This document shows, piece by piece, positions 28,332 to 34,497 of a stretch of DNA of 64,000 nucleotides. Each line of letters opens with the position of its first letter. Position 1 is the stretch's first letter. A model generated the notes under the pieces. The model searched no databases and had not been told where the DNA came from. It worked only from the letters and a program-made list of their open reading frames with translations. Position numbers and translations under genes: made by a program. Where the stretch lies: contig OZ219989.1 in the NCBI GenBank assembly GCA_964291365.2, positions 2,170,001 through 2,234,000 of the forward strand, in the 5' to 3' direction. This stretch comes from JBDWFY01 sp964291365 (GTDB taxonomy: Bacteria; Pseudomonadota; Alphaproteobacteria; Rhizobiales; Stappiaceae).

Positions 28332-28536
28332 ACGTGCGGTTGCAACTGAATGTAATTGTCCCATGACAGTCATTTTGACACAAAAGTAACGAATTTTTTG
28401 ATTTTCTATACAAACCTTATCAATTGTGTTATCTGCTCGTGATAATAACAACATCTAATTAGTTCAATCCGCCCAATACAAATAATTTAGTACAGGACGG
28501 ATTAACTCCACCTAAACTTTCAGATAGCTAATCTTA
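28332..28536. other. Intergenic spacer between converging genes
   Basis: About 200 bp of AT-rich DNA between the terminator and the stop of the converging coiled-coil gene. I see no further feature in it. Confidence 0.5.
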
Positions 28537-29370
28537 TTAACTACCTGAAAATACTCTAACCATCGCAAATCCTGTTGCAATTATACCTGCTCCAGTAGCA
28601 ACAACTGAAATTAGAGTGACAATCACCCACAGTTTAACACTAGTGGTACTAGCTTCAATTTTGTCTTCAAGGTTACGTTGACTCACATCCATGCGCTCCT
28701 TGCTAGCTACTCGATCTGCATCCATACGCTCTAGAGTTGCAGCAAACCTAGCATCTGAAAGCTTTCGGTCCGCATCCGCACGCTCTTTGCTAGCTACTCG
28801 ATCTGCATCCATTCGCTCTTGAGTTGCTTTATTGTTTGCTTCCCAAAGCTTTCGGTCTGCATCCATTCGCTCTTGAGTTGCTTTATTGTTTGCTTCCCAA
28901 AGCTTTCGGTCCGCATCCATTCGATCCAGTGTCACTTGATGATTCGCCTCTGAAACTTTTCGATTGGCTTCCATTCGATCCAGTGTCGTCTGATGATTCG
29001 TCTCTGAAACTTTTCGATTCGCTTCCATTTGTGCAAACATTGCAGTAAAGTTTCCTTCGACATGAGACTTGTGACCTTCAAGTTCGGCTTTGTGACCTGC
29101 AAGTTCAGCTTTGATAGCTTTCTCATTGCTGTCAACCTGCGCCTGTATCACTTCAATATTGTTATTCATCATAACATCTCCAGTTTGGTTGAGGGAATCT
29201 GAATCAACTTTCGCTGTTCCATTATACCCAAGTTTAGATTTATTGCAATTAGTTCGCACATGATTGGTTGATCGACCGCGCTGCGAAATTACTTCTTTAG
29301 CTCGCAACGCCTGATCCGATAGGATCCCATCAGCAACTTGCGAATTGCTAGTTTCATGTTTAGTTCCCAT
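28537..29370 (-). CDS. Coiled-coil protein with C-terminal membrane anchor (277 aa)
   Basis: The ATG at 29370 is chosen over an upstream in-frame TTG at 29409 because a GAGGA box sits 6 nt before it. Residues 1-~70 are polar with no hydrophobic segment. Residues ~75-235 form a long charged coiled coil made largely of 18-residue units of the type (T)(L/Q)(D/E)RMDADRKLWEANNKA; four units are encoded by near-identical 54-bp repeats. Near the C-terminus lies one strongly hydrophobic segment (VKLWVIVTLISVVATGAG and onward) with only a few residues after it, so the protein should be tail-anchored with the coiled coil in the cytoplasm. The layout resembles DUF1640/CCDC90-type coiled-coil membrane proteins, but I cannot assign a function. 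It converges on the 174-aa gene. Confidence 0.75.
   Translation of the reverse strand: MGTKHETSNSQVADGILSDQALRAKEVISQRGRSTNHVRTNCNKSKLGYNGTAKVDSDSLNQTGDVMMNNNIEVIQAQVDSNEKAIKAELAGHKAELEGHKSHVEGNFTAMFAQMEANRKVSETNHQTTLDRMEANRKVSEANHQVTLDRMDADRKLWEANNKATQERMDADRKLWEANNKATQERMDADRVASKERADADRKLSDARFAATLERMDADRVASKERMDVSQRNLEDKIEASTTSVKLWVIVTLISVVATGAGIIATGFAMVRVFSGS
28810..29025 (-). repeat. Four tandem 54-bp repeats encoding 18-residue coiled-coil units
   Basis: Unit starts at 28810, 28864, 28918 and 28972, with the boundary motif again at 29026, are exactly 54 bp apart. The first two units are almost identical and the outer two form a second subtype. Repeat number could change by slippage without shifting the frame, altering coiled-coil length. 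Confidence 0.85.
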
Positions 29371-29972
29371 TTTTATTCCTCGCTGCTGGAAATCGTGATT
29401 TCCAGTCAAGTGTTAATGTTAATTTTCGTACTACACGATTTTACGATGTCACAACCTACCCTCAAGCCATTCCTTAGTTTTCCTGGGTCATTTGTTCCAC
29501 AGCAATCCGTTATAATACCCATAAACTAAGAGTGTCTATTTATCAAGTCAAACAATTTTTATACAAAGTCCACACCCTTAATTATTTTAATCTAAAATAC
29601 GTACTTAATTTGTCAAATCAAGCTAAAAAAATAAAAATTAAATAAAATATGAACAAATTATTTCTTCAATTTGTAAAAACTCCAATACTATAAGGGATAA
29701 ACTCACTTTTAAACAGGTAAAAAAATTCCACCCTCTTGTGCTAAAAATAATTATTTTAGCAATTGTGATAAAAATGTTTTTTGTTTTTTATGATTATTGC
29801 GTAATTGTTGTCAATTAAAATCGCCAGTTGTTAAAAAAATTGAATTCAAACAGAAAATTGAGCTTGCAATTGTCGGCCTTCATCTTGAGTCGTTTTGACA
29901 GTTGTTTTGGTTTCACAATTTCAGGGTAGTATCAATAAAATTTGGAAGTAGTATACACATAATGAAGGTAAG
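29371..29972. other. AT-rich intergenic region left of IS copy 1
   Basis: About 600 bp upstream of the coiled-coil gene and outside the IS. It is very AT-rich with many short A and T runs. I see no coding frame with a ribosome site, no RNA gene and no clear terminator. The last six bases (GGTAAG, 29967-29972) are the left half of the IS target duplication. Confidence 0.5.
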
Positions 29973-30024
29973 TGTACAATCCGATACATGTGTACGCCTA
30001 ATCCGAAAACATGTGTACACATTT

Positions 30025-30044
30025 AACCACCTTTAAAGGTGGTT
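30025..30044 (+). terminator. Inward-facing hairpin at the istB end of IS copy 1
   Basis: AACCACCTTTAAAGGTGGTT is a perfect 20-bp palindrome followed on the plus strand by A6T6. Read from outside the element inward it has terminator form. It may shield the IS from read-through; it is not placed to end istB transcription, where the T-run comes first. Confidence 0.45.
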
Positions 30045-30190
30045 AAAAAATTTTTTGTTCAAGAGGTGGTGAATTTTGTTTTTCTCCACTTTTATATCAT
30101 TTGGTGACCAAGTAATATTTATTCTATTCATCAGATACTTCTATTACTGACCTATGTCAACAATTATTTTCGACTAGTCCTATAATCCCC

Positions 30191-30925
30191 TTATTTTGGT
30201 AGGAACTTCCGTAACGATTCTCCTTGTAGGTTGAGTTGATGTGCATTAGGAATAATGCGATCTAAAATCGAATCGGTATAAGTTGGATCCCCGATCACTT
30301 GATCCCAATACTTGATGGGCAGTTGACTGATGATCAAGGTTGAACTCGCTTCAAATCGCTCTCCAACAAGTTCCCGAAAGTCACGACGTTGACCAGGAGT
30401 CATCTTGTCTGGTCCCCATTCATCAATAATCAGCAGTTTGGGTTTCGTTAAGGTGCGAAATGTTCGACGGAATTCCCCCTCGAGATGGGCTTGATCTAAC
30501 TCATCAAGTAATTGCGGCAAGCGTTTATACAAGGTTGGATAACCACGGCGACAAGCCGCAACACCGAACGCACAAGAGAGCCAGGTTTTACCGATCCCGC
30601 AGGGACCGGTGACAATCAAATTTTGTTTGTTGTCAATCCATTGACAAGATAATAAGGCTTTACAAACCCCTTTATCAAGACCACGACGGGACTTATAGTC
30701 GATATCTTCTGGGAAAGCCATCTGGGCGCGAAGTTTTGCCGCTTTGAGACGGCTTTGAATTTTCTTGTTGTCACGATAAGTTTCTTCAAAATCAAGCAGA
30801 ATACCCAAGTATTCCGCATGACTAAGCGACGACGAATCGGGACTAGTTTCCAAATCTTCAAAGCCATCGGCCATGCCAAACAGCTTCAATTGACACAATT
30901 TATCATAGGTTGGATGTGGTTGCAT
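30191..30925 (-). CDS. istB: IS21-family helper ATPase IstB, copy 1
   Basis: 244 residues, the usual IstB size. The protein is a AAA+ ATPase of the DnaC/IstB group that assembles on target DNA and activates the IstA transposase. Walker A is G-P-C-G-I-G-K-T (residues 107-114) and Walker B is L-L-I-I-D-E-W-G (164-171), followed by a sensor-like S-Q-L-P-I-K-Y-W stretch. The ATG at 30925 has AAGGAG 6 nt upstream, so the longer in-frame start at 30973, which overlaps istA, is not used. It lies 10 nt after istA in the same operon. It differs from copy 2 by one residue (T155 here, A there). Confidence 0.95.
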   Translation of the reverse strand: MQPHPTYDKLCQLKLFGMADGFEDLETSPDSSSLSHAEYLGILLDFEETYRDNKKIQSRLKAAKLRAQMAFPEDIDYKSRRGLDKGVCKALLSCQWIDNKQNLIVTGPCGIGKTWLSCAFGVAACRRGYPTLYKRLPQLLDELDQAHLEGEFRRTFRTLTKPKLLIIDEWGPDKMTPGQRRDFRELVGERFEASSTLIISQLPIKYWDQVIGDPTYTDSILDRIIPNAHQLNLQGESLRKFLPK

Positions 30926-30935
30926 TGTGTGCTCC

Positions 30936-32483
30936 TTATTGGATAAAGCGGTCCATCCCGCGAATATTCTCATGGTGAAGGGGTGAGGTCACATCCAAAT
31001 CTGAATCCAGATGCTCTTGTTGATCCAGTTTGGATTGCAAAATCCCTTTGATCGCTTCAATTGACTTCGCATGTTGCTTTAAACCAATTTTACAAGCTAA
31101 TTCAAAGCGGTCAGCACCATAATTATTAACCAAATTGAACAAGCCAAAACAAGCTTGACACCATTGGCTATCATGCTTTTTCGTCTGACGATACTCGGTA
31201 ACAAATGCCGTCGCGTGCGGACCAATCTCGGCGGCTTGCTGTAAAATCTTGGTTGGTGTCCATTCAACATATTGCTTATGCTCTGGTGCTAAATGCGAAA
31301 GTTCCATCGCAAGCCCATGCTCATGATGTAAGCGTTGGTGCGACGCAATCTTGTGTTCGTCGTGATAAATCTCAACCAAATCTTCCATGATTTTGACACC
31401 AGCTAAGACCCCAATATAATTATAGGGAACTGAATAATGGCACGTTCCGATCCGCACCGTGTAATCGGAACGGACACGGGCTTTTTGCCAGATCCCAAAT
31501 TGATAAGGCTCTGAACGTAACGGCTTCAGCTGCGATTGTTCTAGCTGTTCAAATAACTCACGACGACTGTTCTTCAAATAAGGAGTCACTTCCTCGTTTA
31601 ATTCCTTGAGTTGCTCCCAATACGCAACATTCGCTTCTTCAAGGCTAAAAAAGGTGCGATGACGCAACGGAGCCATCACTTTACTTTCAACAGCTTTAAC
31701 TCCAGCTTCAACTTTCGCTTTATCTTGCGGCTTACGCGGGCGGGTCGGACAAATCGCAGTATCATAATGATCAGCCATATCTTCATAAGTCAAACTTAGC
31801 GTCGGTTCATGACGACTCGCCTTCGTGACCGCGGTCTTGACATTGTCCGGAACTAATAACTCCGGAACACCTCCAAAAAATTCCAACGCTCGAATCGTCG
31901 CATTAATGAAAGATTCTAACTGAGCCGAGTCACACACTTCCGTGTAGGTATAATTAGAAACCGCCAACGTCGCAACAAAAACCGGAAACTCCTTCACTTC
32001 CCCGGTCTTAGGATCTTGAATTAAACAAGTCGGACCTGCCCAATCAAGGTATAAACACTCTCCAGGCTTATGATCCATCCGCAAGGTGCGCTTAACCAGC
32101 TGTTTCCAAACCCGATATTTCGCAAAAAACTGACTCCGTTCATAACCATCGGGATGAACTTGCTTATATTCACGCCATAACCGATCAATATTCACGCCCT
32201 TGATCTTCTTCGCCAATTCTTTATGGATGTATACATAATCTGGCTCAGGTCGCGTGCTGTCATCAACAGGTTTAGGGGGATAGAGCAATTGCTTCAAGTC
32301 AAAGTCTGACATCGACTTAACCTTGGCCGCTGTTAGTTCCGCAGCTAAAGCACGACGAACACAATTATAGGCCATCGTACGCTTAACACCAGGAACCATT
32401 TTTAAAATCGTCGAAACAGGTTTATCCTGTTCCAAACGAAGTAACAGAATCTTTCTGTTCTTCTTCATGGGTAATCTTCTCAT
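30936..32483 (-). CDS. istA: IS21-family transposase IstA, copy 1
   Basis: 515 residues, intact. IstA is the DDE transposase that binds the element ends and, with IstB, inserts the IS. Visible parts are an N-terminal helical DNA-binding region (about residues 1-110) and a catalytic core with D147 (L-Y-L-D-W-A-G), D213 (V-P-D-N-V) and E259 (D-K-A-K-V-E-A-G), the expected DDE spacing and context. A beta-barrel-like C-terminal region follows (R-V-R-S-D-Y-T-V-R-I-G onward). The ATG at 32483 has GGAG 6 nt upstream. Compared with copy 2 the first ~390 residues are identical, while residues ~390-510 carry about a dozen substitutions. Confidence 0.95.
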   Translation of the reverse strand: MRRLPMKKNRKILLLRLEQDKPVSTILKMVPGVKRTMAYNCVRRALAAELTAAKVKSMSDFDLKQLLYPPKPVDDSTRPEPDYVYIHKELAKKIKGVNIDRLWREYKQVHPDGYERSQFFAKYRVWKQLVKRTLRMDHKPGECLYLDWAGPTCLIQDPKTGEVKEFPVFVATLAVSNYTYTEVCDSAQLESFINATIRALEFFGGVPELLVPDNVKTAVTKASRHEPTLSLTYEDMADHYDTAICPTRPRKPQDKAKVEAGVKAVESKVMAPLRHRTFFSLEEANVAYWEQLKELNEEVTPYLKNSRRELFEQLEQSQLKPLRSEPYQFGIWQKARVRSDYTVRIGTCHYSVPYNYIGVLAGVKIMEDLVEIYHDEHKIASHQRLHHEHGLAMELSHLAPEHKQYVEWTPTKILQQAAEIGPHATAFVTEYRQTKKHDSQWCQACFGLFNLVNNYGADRFELACKIGLKQHAKSIEAIKGILQSKLDQQEHLDSDLDVTSPLHHENIRGMDRFIQ

Positions 32484-32699
32484 GTTGGACTCCAGTAGGT
32501 TAAAACTGAAGTCAGGTTAAAAGATTACCTCTTGAACTAAAATAAACTATCTCTAGTTATTCACAAAAATCTGTACACATAATATTGGATTTCATGTACA
32601 CATACTCTCGGATTTTACAAGTAAGGTAATATGGCGTGAGATCTTAGGAGATTCATCTTTTGCGAAGACGTTATTATCTGGGGAAAATTTTGTTGCACC

Positions 32700-32785
32700 G
32701 ACCACAATCTGGTGAATTAGGGTTAAATGCTTTAAAGGTATCGTCATGCTGTGCGAACTAGATTTCATAATTACACGCACACAAA
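32700..32785 (+). pseudogene. Short remnant of an earlier ATPase gene copy
   Basis: The segment from AAATGCTTTAAAGG (32725) to GATTTCAT (32761-32768) aligns with 33818-33861 in the broken second copy, again followed by CACAAAATCTC. It also partly matches 34920 onward in the intact ATPase gene. So a third, older copy of the module once stood here; IS copy 1 now lies just upstream of what is left. Only a few tens of bases are recognisable. Confidence 0.45.
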
Positions 32786-33045
32786 ATCTCTTACTAAAAA
32801 TGTGTAATCTGTTATGAGTTAAGACAATAAGTCAGAAAGCGTACTTATTTCACGAAAGAACCTGTAACGGTGGCCGAATGGTTCAGGATTGTACAATCAC
32901 AAAAATTCACTAAATGTATAATAAATCACCAAACTTACAAAAAAATACATGAATTTGTCGTTAAACAAAAAATTACGAAAACTAATACCGTAAATTCAGC
33001 GATATTTTGCAAATGGTAATAAAACAAAATTTTTTTTGCAATAAA

Positions 33046-33141
33046 AGGTTGACAACCTGAAAAAAAATGTTACATTGTAATTTAATTGATTTTTTTGAGG
33101 GATTAGTATAATTTGACAACAGGTACAACAATCATTAATAA
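33046..33141 (+). promoter_or_regulatory. Promoter/operator region of small-protein/ATPase module, copy 1
   Basis: A perfect palindrome AGGTTGACAACCT (33046-33058, 6-bp arms around A) embeds a consensus -35 TTGACA (33049-33054), with TACATT 16 bp downstream. A second TTGACA at 33113-33118 has TAATAA 17 bp downstream (33136-33141). Both are repeated before copy 2. A palindrome covering a -35 box is a typical repressor layout; the regulator is unknown and could be the 76-aa product (inference). Confidence 0.5.
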
Positions 33142-33171
33142 CATCCATTCAACCAAGTAAGGAGTGAAATA

Positions 33172-33402
33172 ATGAAAAAAAAGCAGTCTGTTCAACCACC
33201 TAAGATTACACGGAGATCAAACGAAGAAATATTGGAAGCGATGAGACAGGCGATCCGAGATCAAAAGGATGACCCAGAAATAAATGAAATTTTCTTAAGG
33301 TTAATGACATTTACTCCTGAGAAAGATGCTGTTGACAAAGCTATTGTCGATATTGTCGCACTCAATTACAAAAAGTTTTATGATAAGAAATATGGAACCT
33401 AA
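33172..33402 (+). CDS. 76-aa small helical protein, module copy 1
   Basis: I do not recognise this family. The ATG has a strong AAGGAG 7 nt upstream (33159-33164). The protein is charged and helical-looking, without membrane segment or signal. It is paralogous to the 34264-34494 product, with 59 of 76 residues identical. The best-kept blocks are SVQPP-x-ITRRSNEEILEAM near the N-terminus, LMTFTPEKDAVDKA in the middle and YDKKYGT at the end. Its stop lies 3 nt before the ATPase start, which suggests translational coupling and a joint function. The partner here is broken, so this copy either acts alone, works with the intact ATPase, or is decaying. Confidence 0.7.
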   Translation: MKKKQSVQPPKITRRSNEEILEAMRQAIRDQKDDPEINEIFLRLMTFTPEKDAVDKAIVDIVALNYKKFYDKKYGT

Positions 33403-33405
33403 GCT

Positions 33406-33860
33406 ATGGCGAATAAAGCTAAAAAACCTTCAAAATTCGTGATCTTATCTTTTGTGTTGATGTGTTTTAAAGCCTACCAGTATATTCAACGTCTTGTTTT
33501 TACTGAAACCAAGCGCAATATGGTTATTCTTGCCTCAAACTGTTTTGGAAAGACCGGTGCAGTTGATGGTTTTGAATATATCTTATCAGAAGACGGAACT
33601 GTAGGGCATTTTGGCGGAGAAGCAGATAAACTGATCAATAAGGTTAGGCCTGTTGCACGTGAAAGTATTTATAGAGCAAGCAAAAAGTACCCATTTTCTG
33701 TTCGTGCTGAAATTGAAGCCTAAGATAAAAGTTCCGATGAAAAAGTTGGCAGTTATTTGATTGTACGGACCGTTGGTATCTCAGATTAACCCAAAACTAA
33801 GTACCCTCTAACTTCCTAAATGCTCTAAAAGTTTGACCATGCAACGCAAACCGGATTTCA
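33406..33860 (+). pseudogene. Truncated SMC/RecF-like ATPase, module copy 1
   Basis: An open frame of 105 codons matches the first ~109 residues of the intact ATPase downstream, including the P-loop-like A-S-N-C-F-G-K-T and the D-G-F-E-Y-I-L-S-E-D-G block. It then stops at TAA (33721-33723) where the intact gene has TAT. Homology continues past the stop for ~130 bp with further stops and drift (compare 33724-33850 with 34825-34950), then passes into the leader of copy 2. The rest of the gene, more than 500 codons, is missing. If still translated it would give a P-loop fragment without Walker B or signature motif, so no ATPase activity is expected. Confidence 0.8.
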
Positions 33861-34263
33861 TTAGTGCACACTCACAAAATCTCTAACTAATAATGTGTAA
33901 TTTGTTATGAGTTAAGACAATAAGTCAGAAAGCGTACTTATTTCACGAAAGAACTTGTAACGGTAGCCGAAGGGTCAGGATTGTACAATCACAAAAATTC
34001 ACTAAATGTATAATAAATCACCAAATTTACAAAAAAAAATACATGAATTTGTCGTCAAACAAAAAATTACGAAAACTAATGCCGTAAATTCAGCGATATT
34101 TTGCAAATGGTAATAAAACAAATTTTTTTGCAACAAAAGGTTGACAACCTGAAAAAAAATGTTACATTGTAATTTAATTGTTTTTTTTGAGGGATTAGTA
34201 TAATTTGACAACAGGTACATCAATCATTAATAACAACCATTCAATCAAGGAAGGAGTTTAAAA
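33861..34263. promoter_or_regulatory. Conserved leader of module copy 2
   Basis: It repeats the copy 1 leader almost base for base (about 95% by eye), including GATTGTACAATC (33979-33990) exactly 285 bp before the start codon, as in copy 1. AGGTTGACAACCT (34138-34150) overlaps a -35 TTGACA, and a second TTGACA lies near 34205. Differences are mostly in A/T runs. No coding frame is supported; a minus-strand 73-codon frame at 34002-34223 lacks a ribosome site. Confidence 0.6.
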
Positions 34264-34494
34264 ATGAATAAAAAGCAGTCTGTTCAACCACCTGAGATTA
34301 CTCGGAGATCAAATGAAGAAATATTAGAAGCAATGAAACAAGCGATGCGTGACCAAGGAGATAACCCAGAAATTACTAAAATCCTGCTAAAACTCATGAC
34401 ATTTACTCCTGAGAAAGATGCAGTTGACAAAGCGTTTATTGAGATTATGGCACTTAATCACAAAGAATATTATGATAAGAAATATGGAACCTAG
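34264..34494 (+). CDS. 76-aa small helical protein, module copy 2 (intact pair)
   Basis: Paralogue of the copy 1 product and partner of the intact ATPase. The ATG has AAGGAG 7 nt upstream (34251-34256), a strong site. The protein is 76 residues, rich in K, E, M and Q, helical-looking, with no signal, membrane segment or known DNA-binding motif that I can point to. Its TAG stop is followed by three bases and then the ATPase ATG, which itself lacks a good ribosome site, so translation of the ATPase probably depends on this gene. Small proteins encoded just before an ABC/SMC-type ATPase occur in several defence systems (for example the middle components of ABC-three-component systems). That is an analogy of layout only; I see no sequence match. 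Confidence 0.75.
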   Translation: MNKKQSVQPPEITRRSNEEILEAMKQAMRDQGDNPEITKILLKLMTFTPEKDAVDKAFIEIMALNHKEYYDKKYGT

Positions 34495-34497
34495 TCA

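Larger units (their letters stand above)
29973..32619 (-). mobile_element. IS21-family element, copy 1 (2647 bp)
   Basis: Boundaries come from comparison with copy 2. The ends read TGTACAATCCG at 29973 and CGGATTTTACA at 32619, as 5'-TG...CA-3' termini. Subterminal repeats of TGTGTACA occur near both ends, as expected for multiple IstA-binding sites in this family. Flanking hexamers GGTAAG (left) and AGTAAG (right) match at 5 of 6 positions and are read as a slightly decayed target duplication. It carries istA and istB in order on the minus strand. Confidence 0.9.
32620..33171. other. IS-proximal spacer: ATPase-module remnant and conserved leader, copy 1
   Basis: After the IS target repeat (AGTAAG, 32620-32625), the first ~165 bp contain a decayed tail of an earlier ATPase-module copy. 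From about 32761 to 33171 lies a non-coding leader that recurs about 1092 bp later before the intact copy, at roughly 95% identity by eye over ~390 bp. It carries the 12-bp palindrome GATTGTACAATC (32887-32898), the palindrome AGGTTGACAACCT (33046-33058) and two promoter-like boxes. Confidence 0.65.

Noticed and set aside
28810..29025. CRISPR array from regular 54-bp periodicity
   Set aside because: The units have no unique spacers and encode in-frame 18-residue coiled-coil repeats.
32868..32900. tRNA-Ser/Leu-like 5' half (GGTGGCCGAATGGTTCAGG)
   Set aside because: The D-stem does not close, there is no anticodon or T arm, and the second copy (33960-33990) breaks the resemblance further.
34002..34223. 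73-codon minus-strand frame in the module leader
   Set aside because: No ribosome site; the copy 1 leader, though ~95% identical, gives no matching listed frame.
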